DNA of 64,000 nt from Prevotella koreensis (GTDB lineage Bacteria > Bacteroidota > Bacteroidia > Bacteroidales > Bacteroidaceae), in assembly GCF_003977605.1 (NCBI RefSeq), contig NZ_RYYU01000001.1, forward strand, positions 920,564 to 984,563, written 5' to 3'. Below the pieces are notes generated by a model that did no database searches, was not told the DNA's origin, and saw nothing but the letters and a program-made list of their open reading frames with translations. The position numbers were made by a program, and so were the translations under genes. This document shows, piece by piece, positions 35,444 through 45,247 of the stretch (the first letter of the stretch is position 1; each line of letters starts with the position of its first letter).

Positions 35444-36541
35444 TCAAGTCAAATGATTTATACAAATGCCTTGCTTGTACCATTCGTACATACGATGTAT
35501 ACCTTCATCTATTTCAACCTTATGATGCCAACCGAGATTGTGCAATTTAGTAACATCGGTAAGTTTACGAGGTGTTCCATCAGGTTTAGTTGCATCCCAT
35601 TTCAGTTCTCCATTAAAGCCAATTTCAAGCATAATCTTTTCGGCAACTTCACGTATGGAGACTTCCTTACCTGTACCAACATTTATATGACAGTTGCGAA
35701 TTTCCTCTTGTCCGGCCTTGTATGTGTCCTTGAAATCAACATTTAGAAGAACATGTACACTCGCGTCTGCCATTTCTTCACTCCATAGGAATTCTCGCAT
35801 AGGAGAACCTGTACCCCACAAAGTAACACTATCAGGACGGATACCAAACTTATCAAGTTTCTCAAGTATCTCCTTATCGCTGTTGGAGCCGTTGATACCT
35901 TCTATCGGACGTAAGTTAATATCCTTACGCACTGATGCCCAATCACCTTCGTTCAAGCACTTGGCAAGATGCACTTTGCGTATCATTGCCGGAAGCACAT
36001 GACTATTCTCAAGATGGAAGTTGTCATTCGGACCGTAAAGATTTGTCGGCATCACGGCGATGTAGTTACAGCCATATTGAATACTGAAACTCTCACACAT
36101 CTTAAGACCGGCAATCTTTGCTATTGCATATGGTTCGTTTGTATATTCCAACTCGCTCGTGAGTAGTGCATCTTCTTTCATCGGTTGTTGTGCCATGCGT
36201 GGATATATACACGTAGAGCCTAAAAACAAAAGTTTCTTTACGCCATGCCTAAAACTCTCTCCTATCACGTTCTGCTGTATCTGTAGATTACGATATATGA
36301 AATCTGCACGATATTGCAGGTTTGCCATTATACCGCCAACATGTGCTGCTGCAAGTACTACGGCATCAGGGTTTTCTTCATCGAAGAACGAACGTACAGC
36401 AACAGGGTCGAGCAGGTCGAGTTCTTTATGTGACTTTCCCACAAGATTATTGTAACCACGCCCTTTCAGGTTGTTCCATATTGCCGAGCCAACAAGTCCA
36501 TTGTGACCTGCAACATATATTTTAGAATCTTTTCCCAGCAT
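35444..36541 (-). CDS. fcl: GDP-L-fucose synthase
   Basis: 365 residues of the short-chain dehydrogenase fold. NADP-binding AGHNGLVGSAI (about 11-21) has the GxxGxxG pattern; the active-site Tyr/Lys pair is EPYAIAKIAG near 140-149 with Ser in LGSTCIYP near 110. The enzyme epimerises and reduces GDP-4-keto-6-deoxymannose to GDP-L-fucose. It is about 45 residues longer than E. coli Fcl, with the extra sequence in the middle (DINLRPIEGINGSNSDKEI), as in Bacteroides. Last step of the manC-gmd-fcl pathway in this operon. Confidence 0.93.
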   Translation of the reverse strand: MLGKDSKIYVAGHNGLVGSAIWNNLKGRGYNNLVGKSHKELDLLDPVAVRSFFDEENPDAVVLAAAHVGGIMANLQYRADFIYRNLQIQQNVIGESFRHGVKKLLFLGSTCIYPRMAQQPMKEDALLTSELEYTNEPYAIAKIAGLKMCESFSIQYGCNYIAVMPTNLYGPNDNFHLENSHVLPAMIRKVHLAKCLNEGDWASVRKDINLRPIEGINGSNSDKEILEKLDKFGIRPDSVTLWGTGSPMREFLWSEEMADASVHVLLNVDFKDTYKAGQEEIRNCHINVGTGKEVSIREVAEKIMLEIGFNGELKWDATKPDGTPRKLTDVTKLHNLGWHHKVEIDEGIHRMYEWYKQGICINHLT

Positions 36542-36553
36542 TTCTATTATTGT

Positions 36554-37639
36554 TTATTCTTCGACTTGAGCCTTGAGATACAGTTTCTTCACAAATTTCA
36601 TATCGTGTTCTACCATGATTCTGACAAGTTCCTCAAATGATGTCTTTCGTGGATTCCAACCTAATGTATCCTTGGCTTTCTGTGGATTTCCGAGCAATTG
36701 ATCTACTTCTGCCGGTCGGAAATATTTCGGATCTACCTCAATAATCGTCTTGCCGGTTTTCTTATCAATACCTTTTTCGTCAACACCTTCTCCTTGCCAT
36801 TCAAGTTCTATGCCTACATGGTGGAATGCAAGCGTTGCAAACTCCCTAACAGTGTGGTATTCACCTGTGGCAATTACGAAGTCTTCCGGTTCCGGTTGCT
36901 GCAAGATAAGCCACATACACTCAACATAGTCTTTGGCATATCCCCAGTCGCGCAGCGAGTTAAGATTACCAAGATAAAGTTTGTCCTGCATCCCTTGCAC
37001 TATACGCGAAGCTGCAAGTGTTATCTTTCTGGTAACGAAATTCTCTCCACGTCTCTCACTCTCATGATTGAAAAGAATACCATTGCAGCAATACATATTG
37101 TATGACTCACGATAGTTTTTAATAATCCAAAAGCCATAAAGTTTTGCGACTGCGTATGGACTACGTGGATAGAACGGAGTTGTTTCTGACTGAGGAACTT
37201 CCTGAACTTTTCCATAAAGTTCCGATGTAGATGCCTGATAGATTTTGCAACTATGTTCCAATCCGCAGATACGCACTGCCTCAAGCAAACGCAGCGTACC
37301 AATAGCATCTGTATCAGCAGTATATTCCGGAACATCAAAACTTACTTTCACGTGACTTTGTGCTGCAAGATTGTAAATCTCATCAGGACGTGTCTCACCG
37401 ATGATACGTATAAGCGATGAAGAGTCGGTCATGTCTGCCCAATGAAGATTGACAAGACGTCTTTTCTTCATGTCACGCACCCACTCATCAAGATACAGAT
37501 GCTCTATTCTTCCTGTATTGAATGAACTGCTTCTACGCAATAATCCATGAACCTCATATCCTTTATCTATCAAGAACTCTGCCAAGTATGAACCATCCTG
37601 CCCTGTAATACCTGTAATAAGTGCAACTTTCTTTTCCAT
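36554..37639 (-). CDS. gmd: GDP-mannose 4,6-dehydratase
   Basis: 361 residues. [15 protein letters not shown] (about 9-23) is the NADP loop; [15 protein letters not shown] is the GMD-specific stretch; [10 protein letters not shown] near 157 supplies the catalytic Tyr/Lys with STSELYGKV before it. It converts GDP-D-mannose to GDP-4-keto-6-deoxy-D-mannose, used by the fcl product. Gap of 12 nt to fcl and 15 nt from manC, one operon. GDP-fucose feeds capsule and the O-linked protein glycans of Bacteroidales. Confidence 0.95.
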   Translation of the reverse strand: MEKKVALITGITGQDGSYLAEFLIDKGYEVHGLLRRSSSFNTGRIEHLYLDEWVRDMKKRRLVNLHWADMTDSSSLIRIIGETRPDEIYNLAAQSHVKVSFDVPEYTADTDAIGTLRLLEAVRICGLEHSCKIYQASTSELYGKVQEVPQSETTPFYPRSPYAVAKLYGFWIIKNYRESYNMYCCNGILFNHESERRGENFVTRKITLAASRIVQGMQDKLYLGNLNSLRDWGYAKDYVECMWLILQQPEPEDFVIATGEYHTVREFATLAFHHVGIELEWQGEGVDEKGIDKKTGKTIIEVDPKYFRPAEVDQLLGNPQKAKDTLGWNPRKTSFEELVRIMVEHDMKFVKKLYLKAQVEE

Positions 37640-37654
37640 GTTTTATTTGTTTCT

Positions 37655-38713
37655 TTATGATTTAAAATCTTTTATTCTCTGTTCTTCCGACAACTTGCAT
37701 ATCAGCAATTTCCCATCTTGTTCTGCCACAATATATCCGTCAAGCCCTTGTATTACGACCTTCTTATTCTGTAAAGTGTGGACTATACAGTTTTTTGTTT
37801 CATACAATTGCACATTCTCTCCAATTACGCTATTACCATATAAGTCGCGCTTTGTCTGCATGAGCAAAGCCCCCCATGTTCCAAGATCGCTCCAGCCAAA
37901 GTCAGAGGGGCACACAAATATTTCCTCTACTTTCTCCATTATTGCATAGTCAACAGATATGTTCTGGCACTCAGGATAGCGTTTGTCTATTATTTCCTGC
38001 TCCTTGTCAGTACCAAAAACATCTTGCATGCCCTCAAATATCTTGCTTAAAGTAGGCTGGAATATTCTGAATGCATTAACAATAGTTGTTACATTCCATA
38101 TAAATATACCTGCATTCCAGAAATAACTTTTATCTTTGATATATTCTTTTGCTATTGACAAATCAGGTTTTTCCTTGAAACTATCTACTCTGAAAATTTC
38201 CTTGTTGCGAACACTGCTCTGCGATAGGTCTGCCTGTATGTAGCCATACCCTGTTTCAGGGCGCGTCGGTTTCATTCCAAGAGTAACGATGGCATCGTTA
38301 TCCTCTGTGAAATTCAAGCAATGTTTTATTACTCTTCTGAATTCTTCTACATTTGTAACTACATGATCACTTGGTGTTACAACAATATTAGCCTTAGGGT
38401 CTTGGCTCTTTATACGCCAACTTACGTATGCGATACATGGAGCGGTATTTCTTCTACATGGCTCACAAAGCACATGGTTTGAAGGAATACCCGGCAACTG
38501 TTCCTTTACCATGTCGGCATATCTGCCATTAGTAACGACCCAGATATTTTCTGCATCAACAACTCCAGAGAAACGATCCATTGTAAGTTGAAGTAATGAC
38601 CGTCCTACTCCAAGCACATCAATAAATTGTTTTGGACACTCATCGGTGCTCATAGGCCAGAATCTGCTGCCTATTCCACCTGCCATAATAACAAGATGAT
38701 TCTTCTTAGACAT
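37655..38713 (-). CDS. manC: Mannose-1-phosphate guanylyltransferase
   Basis: 352 residues, the single-domain form without a C-terminal isomerase. The nucleotidyl loop is MAGGIGSRFWPMSTDECPKQF (about 10-30, read as GGxGxRxWP...PKQF), and TPSDHVV near 113 is the metal-binding Asp. A short left-handed beta-helix closes the protein (about 285-345). It makes GDP-mannose for gmd. The secreted endonuclease gene lies 13 nt upstream. Confidence 0.93.
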   Translation of the reverse strand: MSKKNHLVIMAGGIGSRFWPMSTDECPKQFIDVLGVGRSLLQLTMDRFSGVVDAENIWVVTNGRYADMVKEQLPGIPSNHVLCEPCRRNTAPCIAYVSWRIKSQDPKANIVVTPSDHVVTNVEEFRRVIKHCLNFTEDNDAIVTLGMKPTRPETGYGYIQADLSQSSVRNKEIFRVDSFKEKPDLSIAKEYIKDKSYFWNAGIFIWNVTTIVNAFRIFQPTLSKIFEGMQDVFGTDKEQEIIDKRYPECQNISVDYAIMEKVEEIFVCPSDFGWSDLGTWGALLMQTKRDLYGNSVIGENVQLYETKNCIVHTLQNKKVVIQGLDGYIVAEQDGKLLICKLSEEQRIKDFKS

Positions 38714-38726
38714 GGTAGTATGTTTT

Positions 38727-39713
38727 TTATTTTATGAAAATCTTCTTACCGTTCTTTATATAAATGCCATGTGTAGGGTTCTCAACCTTACGCCCTTGCA
38801 AGTCATATATAAATGTATTTGGCTTCTGCTCATCTGTTTCAACATGAACAATCGGAGTAGCAGAATTGTAATTATCGTAAGAGAAAGACAAATTCATCTT
38901 TTCACCCCAAATATATTCTTCAAGTCCGGGATAGTCGATAAACGGATTTCTATTTTGCTGAATGGCATAAACGGCTTCGTTCCTTGCAATCTCTTTAGGA
39001 CTTACCGGGTCGTTCTTTGCCCATTCTATGAGCATATTCATTTGCCAATCCTTGTATGGTTTGTAAGAATCCTGAGCAAGAATAGCACCTCCGTCTTTGG
39101 TCCATCCTGCTATCTCGTTTTCGTATCGTGTGGCCATGTAGAAGTAATTGCGTGCCATATCACCTTTATATTCATCATTCGGCTCGAACACAATACCTGA
39201 ATATCCGGTGGTAGTGCAACGACCAAGTTTACTATATTCATTTTTGCTCGAATATTTTTCACCATTGTTCGCTCCAAAAGGATAATTGCTCCTCTTGTTA
39301 TTTACATAGCTATCAGAAGGCATGATATGGAAAAGATCTGTAAACATAGGAAAAACCTTTCCTCCAAACCAACTTTTCGGGAAAGTATGCTCTCTGTTAT
39401 AGTTATCCCCTTCTTTACTATAGTTTCCGGCTTGATCTACTCCGTATGTATAATCTGTGGCATTACTGTATATGTCATATATTTTATTACCTCCCGGTTT
39501 GGTATCTGTTGTACGGAATGCAGTCCATAAAGCACTATATGATTGCTGATTATAGTTTCTTCCAATTATGCCACAAAGAGCCGTCTTCAAAGAACGTCCT
39601 TTTTTCCCATCGGCATCCTTATAATATTTGCCTGTATTGTTGGGGCCTTGTGCATATACACTTATAAAATTAAATATGGCAAAAAAAGCCAATAAGTAAA
39701 TCTTTAAATTCAT
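38727..39713 (-). CDS. Secreted endonuclease I-type nuclease with T9SS-like tail
   Basis: 328 residues with a signal peptide (1-21, ending VYAQ). The beta-beta-alpha-metal nuclease core has NREHTFPKSWFGG (about 106-118), with His as general base, and FHIMPSD further on, as in EndA/Vvn. The last 25 residues (DLQGRKV...HGIYIKNGKKIFIK) look like a type A sorting signal of the type IX secretion system, so the nuclease is probably exported to the surface or medium to use or clear DNA. It is first in the operon leading to manC, gmd and fcl. Confidence 0.87.
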   Translation of the reverse strand: MNLKIYLLAFFAIFNFISVYAQGPNNTGKYYKDADGKKGRSLKTALCGIIGRNYNQQSYSALWTAFRTTDTKPGGNKIYDIYSNATDYTYGVDQAGNYSKEGDNYNREHTFPKSWFGGKVFPMFTDLFHIMPSDSYVNNKRSNYPFGANNGEKYSSKNEYSKLGRCTTTGYSGIVFEPNDEYKGDMARNYFYMATRYENEIAGWTKDGGAILAQDSYKPYKDWQMNMLIEWAKNDPVSPKEIARNEAVYAIQQNRNPFIDYPGLEEYIWGEKMNLSFSYDNYNSATPIVHVETDEQKPNTFIYDLQGRKVENPTHGIYIKNGKKIFIK

Positions 39714-39751
39714 TCTATTTTATTATTTTAATTAAATTTTGGGTAGATGTG

Positions 39752-39759
39752 CAAAGGTA
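39752..39759 (-). promoter_or_regulatory. Promoter -7 element for the endonuclease/GDP-fucose operon
   Basis: TACCTTTG on the minus strand, 38 nt before the start codon at 39713. Confidence 0.55.
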
Positions 39760-39824
39760 GTAATTTTATTTTAAACTTACAAATATTTATGCTTTACATC
39801 TTTATTTACAAATATATGCTGCAC

Positions 39825-42131
39825 TTATTCGTATACTTCTTCTATTCCATTCATGCCCATATCCTCTGAACCACAAGGGTCAAATCCTTCAGGAATATCA
39901 AACTTGTCAGTCTCATTATAACCGAGAGTTTTATCGGCAAAAACCTTCTTCATGAAATATGCCCATATAGGCAATGCCATACTTGCACCCTGGCCAATAC
40001 CACCTGAGTCGAAATGAATGTCACGGTCTTCACCGCCTACCCAGCCTCCGCATACAAGCCGAGGTGTGAATCCGATGAACCAGCCATCAGAGTTATCATT
40101 GGTTGTACCGGTCTTACCTCCCATTTCACACTTGATGTTATATCTGTTACGCATGCGTGCACCTGTTCCATGATCGACAACAGCCTTGAGCATATCAATC
40201 ATACGGTAGGAATTTTCATCACTTATTACCTCTTTCATCTGTGGTTGGAAAGTAGCAATAACGTCACCATTACTGTCTTCTATTTTTGTTACGAACATCG
40301 CCGCAGAACGTATTCCATGATTTGCAAACGCCGTATAGGCACATACCATCTCTCTGACACTCGCCTCGTATGCACCGAGACAAAGAGCAAGGGAGGGCTG
40401 AATGCCAGGAGTGCATACACCAAACTTGTTAAGCATATCCATATAAACTATGCCACACTGCCTGTAATCATTTGGAACAAGGCGACTCATGAGGTATGCA
40501 GAAACAAGGTTATTTGAGTTTTGCAAGCCCCATTTCAATGTCACCATTCCGCGAGCACTACCTCTTGGTGACCAGTTTCCATAATTATGATGAACGCAGG
40601 GAACAATATTGCAAGGAGTATATCCATGCTCCAACGATAGCGCATATAGATATGGCTTTGCCGTAGAACCAACCTGACGACGGCCGAGAGTAACCATGTC
40701 GTACTTGAAATGATTGAAATCTATTCCTCCTACGTATGCTTTCACTGCTCCTGTGTGCGAATCAACGCACATAAAACCGGCACGCAAGAAACGTTTGTAA
40801 TATCTTATGGAATCCATAGGTGTCATCAACGTATCTACAACTCCATGATATGTGAACACACTCATCTCTACAGGAGTGTTGAAATCCTTTTTTATCTCCT
40901 CGTCTGACGCACCGGCTTTCTTCAACATTCTGTAACGGTCGGTCTGTTTCATGGAACGTTCATAGATACGTTTCACTTTGTCGGAAGATGCCGTAGAACT
41001 ATATGGTGCATTCTTTTTATATTTTATTTCCGAATTGAATGCAGGCTGCAAAGTCTTTGAAAGATGTTCTCTCATTGCTTCTTCAGCATATTTCTGCATT
41101 TTAGTATTTATGGTCGTGTGTATTTTCAAGCCATCGGTATAAACATTATATGGTTCACCGTTTTTCTTGAAATTCTTATTACACCAGCCATAAAGTGGGT
41201 CTGTTTCCCAATATAACGAGTCAATGGAATACTGATTCCTGTTCCACGACGGATAATCTTTCAAATCAGGCTTCTTGGCCATCATGTACTGACGAAGGAA
41301 CTCACGGAAGTAAGGAGCTTCCCCATCCTTATGACTTGTACGATGGAAATCAAGTTTCAATTCTTCTGCACAAGCCTCTTCATATTGCGAACGCGTTATG
41401 TAAGCCGTCTTCAACATTTGTCCAAGCACCACATCACGCCTTTCCTTACATCTTTCAGGATGTCTTACGGGATTAAAATAAGACGGATTCTTGCATAATC
41501 CTATGAGTGTTGCCGACTCTGCAAGCGAAAGTTTGTTAGGTTCCTTATTGAAATAAGTATTTGCCGCACGCTTAATTCCCACTGCGCTATGCAGAAAGTC
41601 GAAATAGTTGAGATACATTGCGATTATCTCTTCTTTGGTAAAATTGCGCTCAAGTTTTATGGCAATCACCCACTCTATCGGCTTTTGAATCAATCGTTCT
41701 ACTGAATTATGTGCCGCCTCGCTATATAACTGTTTCGCCAACTGCTGTGTTATCGTAGAACCACCGCCCGCACTTGCCTGCCTAAACAGTCCGCGCTTAA
41801 TGACAGCACGTCCCAATGCAATGAAATCGATGCCCGAATGTTCATAGAAACGTTCATCTTCTGTAGATACCAAAGCATGCACAAGGTCGGGAGAAAGTTC
41901 GTTATACTCCACCATGATTCTGTTCTCACGGTTGATATTCCAAGTACCAATAATCTTTCCCTCATCAGAATAAATTTGCGATGCATATCTGCTTATGGGG
42001 TTCTGTAAGTCTTCCATATCCGGCATATAACCAATCAGCCCAAACCATATAGCAAAGAAGCCAAGCACAGTACAGCCAAATACTGAAAGCAGAATGAACC
42101 AGAGCGATATTACAAATTTCTTTCTCATCAA
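39825..42131 (-). CDS. Penicillin-binding protein 1A (bifunctional)
   Basis: 768 residues. One N-terminal membrane helix (about 8-30) is followed by the GT51 glycosyltransferase domain with EDERFYEHSGID (about 92-103, catalytic Glu) and GGSTITQQLAKQLY. The transpeptidase domain has the catalytic Ser in GSTAKPYLY, SNN in QNSNNLVS and KTGTTNDNSDGWF near the C terminus. It polymerises and crosslinks peptidoglycan. Transcribed alone; pyrB-pyrI starts divergently 116 nt away. Confidence 0.94.
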   Translation of the reverse strand: MMRKKFVISLWFILLSVFGCTVLGFFAIWFGLIGYMPDMEDLQNPISRYASQIYSDEGKIIGTWNINRENRIMVEYNELSPDLVHALVSTEDERFYEHSGIDFIALGRAVIKRGLFRQASAGGGSTITQQLAKQLYSEAAHNSVERLIQKPIEWVIAIKLERNFTKEEIIAMYLNYFDFLHSAVGIKRAANTYFNKEPNKLSLAESATLIGLCKNPSYFNPVRHPERCKERRDVVLGQMLKTAYITRSQYEEACAEELKLDFHRTSHKDGEAPYFREFLRQYMMAKKPDLKDYPSWNRNQYSIDSLYWETDPLYGWCNKNFKKNGEPYNVYTDGLKIHTTINTKMQKYAEEAMREHLSKTLQPAFNSEIKYKKNAPYSSTASSDKVKRIYERSMKQTDRYRMLKKAGASDEEIKKDFNTPVEMSVFTYHGVVDTLMTPMDSIRYYKRFLRAGFMCVDSHTGAVKAYVGGIDFNHFKYDMVTLGRRQVGSTAKPYLYALSLEHGYTPCNIVPCVHHNYGNWSPRGSARGMVTLKWGLQNSNNLVSAYLMSRLVPNDYRQCGIVYMDMLNKFGVCTPGIQPSLALCLGAYEASVREMVCAYTAFANHGIRSAAMFVTKIEDSNGDVIATFQPQMKEVISDENSYRMIDMLKAVVDHGTGARMRNRYNIKCEMGGKTGTTNDNSDGWFIGFTPRLVCGGWVGGEDRDIHFDSGGIGQGASMALPIWAYFMKKVFADKTLGYNETDKFDIPEGFDPCGSEDMGMNGIEEVYE

Positions 42132-42157
42132 TAATGTTATTTTTCTGTTATCGAACG

Positions 42158-42165
42158 CAAAAATA
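42158..42165 (-). promoter_or_regulatory. Promoter -7 element for the PBP1A gene
   Basis: TATTTTTG on the minus strand, 26 nt before the start codon at 42131. The opposing pyrB gene has a near-match, TAACTTCG, at 42210-42217. Confidence 0.5.
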
Positions 42166-42247
42166 CAACATTTCTTTTAATTTATCATCAAGAAATAAAA
42201 AATAATGCGTAACTTCGCGGAAAAATCTATAAACAACATTCTTCCCA

Positions 42248-43195
42248 ATGAAAAAAAGTAATTTTGTCACCATTGCCGACCTGTCAAAGGAAAAAATCAT
42301 GTACATGATTGAGATGGCACAGCAATTTGAGAAACATCCAAATCGCGAACTCCTAAAAGGCAAGATCGTAGCAACTTTGTTCTTCGAACCTTCAACAAGA
42401 ACAAGGTTGAGTTTTGAAACGGCAGCCAACAGGCTTGGCGCAAGAGTGATTGGATTTGCCGACCCCAAAATTACCAGTGGGACAAAGGGCGAAATGTTGA
42501 AAGACACTATATTGATGGTAAGCAACTATGCCGATGTAATTGCAATGCGCCACTACATAGAGGGTGCAGCACAATACGCCTGCGAAATTGCTCCAATACC
42601 GATTATAAACGCAGGAGACGGAGCACACCAACACCCATCACAGTGTATGCTCGACTTATATACAATATACCAGACACAGGGAACGCTCGAAAACCTAAAT
42701 ATTTTTCTTGTGGGTGACTTGAAGTACGGACGCACAGTACATTCGCTGATAATGGCAATGCGTCATTTCAATCCTACATTCCACTTTATCGCACCGGAAG
42801 AACTTGCCATGCCTAACGAATATAAGTTATATTGCAAAGAGAACGGCATAAAATTCGTAGAACATACAGATTTCAACGAGGAGATAATAGCTGATGCGGA
42901 TATTATATACATGACAAGAGTGCAGAAAGAAAGATTCAGTGACCTGATGGAATATGAAAGGGTAAAGAACGTTTATATTTTGAAAGCCGATATGCTGACA
43001 GGTGTAAAGCCCAATATGAAGATACTCCACCCATTGCCGCGTGTTAACGAAATTGCATACGATGTGGACGAAACTCCATACGCATACTACATACAGCAGG
43101 CACGCAACGGTCTGTATGCCAGAGAGGCAATAATATGCGATGTTTTAGGCATCACTCTTGAAGAAGTTAAGGCAGACAAGACAATAATCGAATAA
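42248..43195 (+). CDS. pyrB: Aspartate carbamoyltransferase catalytic subunit
   Basis: 315 residues. The carbamoyl-phosphate site is [13 protein letters not shown] (about 48-60, STRT), and the aspartate side has [12 protein letters not shown] and HPLPRVNEI near the C terminus. It makes N-carbamoylaspartate in pyrimidine synthesis. pyrI follows 20 nt later, so the enzyme should form the allosteric dodecamer. No attenuator is evident in the leader. Confidence 0.96.
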   Translation: MKKSNFVTIADLSKEKIMYMIEMAQQFEKHPNRELLKGKIVATLFFEPSTRTRLSFETAANRLGARVIGFADPKITSGTKGEMLKDTILMVSNYADVIAMRHYIEGAAQYACEIAPIPIINAGDGAHQHPSQCMLDLYTIYQTQGTLENLNIFLVGDLKYGRTVHSLIMAMRHFNPTFHFIAPEELAMPNEYKLYCKENGIKFVEHTDFNEEIIADADIIYMTRVQKERFSDLMEYERVKNVYILKADMLTGVKPNMKILHPLPRVNEIAYDVDETPYAYYIQQARNGLYAREAIICDVLGITLEEVKADKTIIE

Positions 43196-43215
43196 ACAAG
43201 AATAATCACAGCGAT

Positions 43216-43674
43216 ATGCAGAACAAGAAAGAAAGATTGGTTGCCGCGATAGAGAACGGCACAGTTATCGACCATATACCTGCAGAGAAAACATTCATGG
43301 TGGCAAACCTTTTGGGATTGCTCGAACTGCAAACCATCGTGACAATAGGCAATAACTACGCCTCTAACAAATTAGGAAGAAAGGGTATCATTAAAGTTGA
43401 GAACAAGTTTTTTACCAACGAAGAAATATCCCGACTGTCTGTTGTTGCACCAAATGTCGTTTTAAGCATAATAAAAGACTACGAAGTAGTTGAGAAAAAA
43501 ACAGTTGAGACCCCCGATGAACTACGCGGCATCGTGAAATGCAACAATCCAAAGTGTATCACAAACAATGAACCCATGCGAACTGTGTTCCATGTCGTAG
43601 ATAAATCAAATGGCGTATTAAAATGCCACTACTGTGACGTGGAACAGGAGATTGACAAAGTGGAAGTTGTATAA
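43216..43674 (+). CDS. pyrI: Aspartate carbamoyltransferase regulatory subunit
   Basis: 152 residues. The N-terminal allosteric domain (about 9-100) starts with [15 protein letters not shown], the nucleotide-binding stretch. The C-terminal zinc domain has four Cys: CNNPKC (about 109-114) and CHYC near 135-138. It transmits CTP/ATP control to PyrB. Cotranscribed with pyrB; converges on the MltF-like gene 8 nt away. Confidence 0.95.
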   Translation: MQNKKERLVAAIENGTVIDHIPAEKTFMVANLLGLLELQTIVTIGNNYASNKLGRKGIIKVENKFFTNEEISRLSVVAPNVVLSIIKDYEVVEKKTVETPDELRGIVKCNNPKCITNNEPMRTVFHVVDKSNGVLKCHYCDVEQEIDKVEVV

Positions 43675-43682
43675 TTTCTGAC

Positions 43683-44936
43683 TTATTTGAAACGATGAGG
43701 CCTTGTGGCCTTACGATGTCGGTCTGACGAAACACCCAAAGTGGGAACTCTGCCGCCAGTATATTGTGCATAACGCTGGCGTATGGCACGTACATAACCC
43801 ACCGTCTCACTGCTTCTCACATATCCATGACGCACAGCCGGATTATTGTAATACTCCGGTTGGCTCAATAACAACAGATACCGCTCAACATCACTCCAAC
43901 GATCACCGCTTTTACCATCCTTTCGAGCCAATGCCTGAGCGTCAGAAACGTGTCCGGAACCACAATTATATGCAGCAAGCATAAAGCACAAACGTTCCTC
44001 AAAAGGATTGATGTTAGAATATAACGATGACAGAGAAGACATAAGTTTGGCTGCAGCACAAACATTTGTTTCCGGATCGAATATCTTGTCGCGAGGCACA
44101 CCGAGCGATGTTGCAGTCTGGGGCATGAGTTGCATAAGTCCGCATGCACCGGCCCAAGAACGTGCCATCGGGGCAAAACCAGACTCTTGATGGCACTGTG
44201 CCGCAAGCAATTCCCAATCGCACCGCGCCACCGAAGCATACTTCTTGAAAAGATTATCCCAAGGCGAGATAGCACCGGGAGGCGTTGGCGGAGTATCTAC
44301 ATGGGCAAATGAGGGCAAATCAGAATTGCCGCCATAGCGACTCGCACGTCTGCCGGTATTACCACCGGAGTTACGTGACTCTCCACCCCACATTCCGAAT
44401 GGAGATGACAAACGATCGGTATTTCGCAATGCGATGTCACCCTTTGCCTGTAAACCCTTTCCTTCTTTAGAGTACCAACGGTCAAGAGCATCGGCAAGTT
44501 CCGTGCATTGTGGGGCAACAGCCCATTGATGATGCCCATCAACTCCCATTGCTCCACAAAAACGAAGTTCGTCAGCATCATCATTTAATATCGGTGTTAT
44601 TATAACATCAGCATCCCCACCAAGCAACATTCTCCGCAACTCCAATGAGTCACGACACAACTGTACACGTAGAGTTACTCCAAGTTCTGCGGCAAACTTC
44701 TCACATAAAAGATAATGCAGTCCAAGTCTTTCACCTCGATATTCGTAATATGTATCAGGTCCTGAAAGCGTCGCGGCTATTATTTCTCCGTTAGAAATAA
44801 TATCACTTAACGACAATGTTATACTGTCGTTTGCTTCCGTGCCCCACGGTGGCAAATCGTTTCGTGACGACTGAGTGCTACAGGAAGCGAGCAAAATTGA
44901 TATTATAAGGAATATATATAAACCGTTCGTTTTCAT
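43683..44936 (-). CDS. MltF-like lytic transglycosylase lipoprotein
   Basis: 417 residues from the ATG at 44936; 17 more upstream codons are open but overlap the promoter. A lipoprotein signal ends at LLASCST (Cys17). Residues 40-200 resemble a solute-binding-protein domain, and the C-terminal SLT domain has the catalytic Glu in CHQESGFAP with GLMQLMPQTA and AYNCGSGHV. MltF cleaves peptidoglycan to anhydro-muropeptides. The promoter core ends 8 nt before the start codon. Confidence 0.9.
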   Translation of the reverse strand: MKTNGLYIFLIISILLASCSTQSSRNDLPPWGTEANDSITLSLSDIISNGEIIAATLSGPDTYYEYRGERLGLHYLLCEKFAAELGVTLRVQLCRDSLELRRMLLGGDADVIITPILNDDADELRFCGAMGVDGHHQWAVAPQCTELADALDRWYSKEGKGLQAKGDIALRNTDRLSSPFGMWGGESRNSGGNTGRRASRYGGNSDLPSFAHVDTPPTPPGAISPWDNLFKKYASVARCDWELLAAQCHQESGFAPMARSWAGACGLMQLMPQTATSLGVPRDKIFDPETNVCAAAKLMSSLSSLYSNINPFEERLCFMLAAYNCGSGHVSDAQALARKDGKSGDRWSDVERYLLLLSQPEYYNNPAVRHGYVRSSETVGYVRAIRQRYAQYTGGRVPTLGVSSDRHRKATRPHRFK

Positions 44937-44944
44937 TATCGCTG

Positions 44945-44952
44945 CAAAATTA
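44945..44952 (-). promoter_or_regulatory. Promoter -7 element for the MltF-like gene
   Basis: TAATTTTG on the minus strand; only 8 nt separate it from the ATG at 44936, giving an almost leaderless transcript. Confidence 0.55.
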
Positions 44953-45122
44953 CAACATTTCTTGCAAACATCAACAGAAAATGTCATTGTTTATGACAAC
45001 GATACTGATAAAAGGCTAAACGGAAATATGGAGATAAAAAGAACGCAAGCCTAATGAATAAGACAAATAATATATGCCATTCATTGGCTAATATCTACTC
45101 GATACAAAATATTTCTATTTGT

Positions 45123-45203
45123 AATTTGGGCGAAATTGCTTTTCAATTTGGGCGAATTTACTTTCCAATTTCGCCCAATTTGGTTTGCAATTTCGCCCAA
45201 ATT
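45123..45203. repeat. 22-bp-period array, copy C
   Basis: Cores at 45129-45137 (GGCGAAATT), 45151-45159 (GGCGAATTT), 45167-45175 and 45189-45197 (AATTTCGCC), each same-facing pair 22 bp apart. The outer arms 45123-45139 and 45187-45203 are a perfect 17-bp inverted repeat. It lies between two minus-strand genes in a 311-nt gap that otherwise holds only the MltF promoter and AT-rich sequence. Confidence 0.87.
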
Positions 45204-45247
45204 GGTTATTACAAAAAGTAATACTAATCGTTTATATTATTGAAACC

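Noticed and set aside
45123..45203. CRISPR-like array
   Set aside because: Cores are only 9 bp, face both ways, number three or four, spacers are 13 bp, and there are no cas genes.
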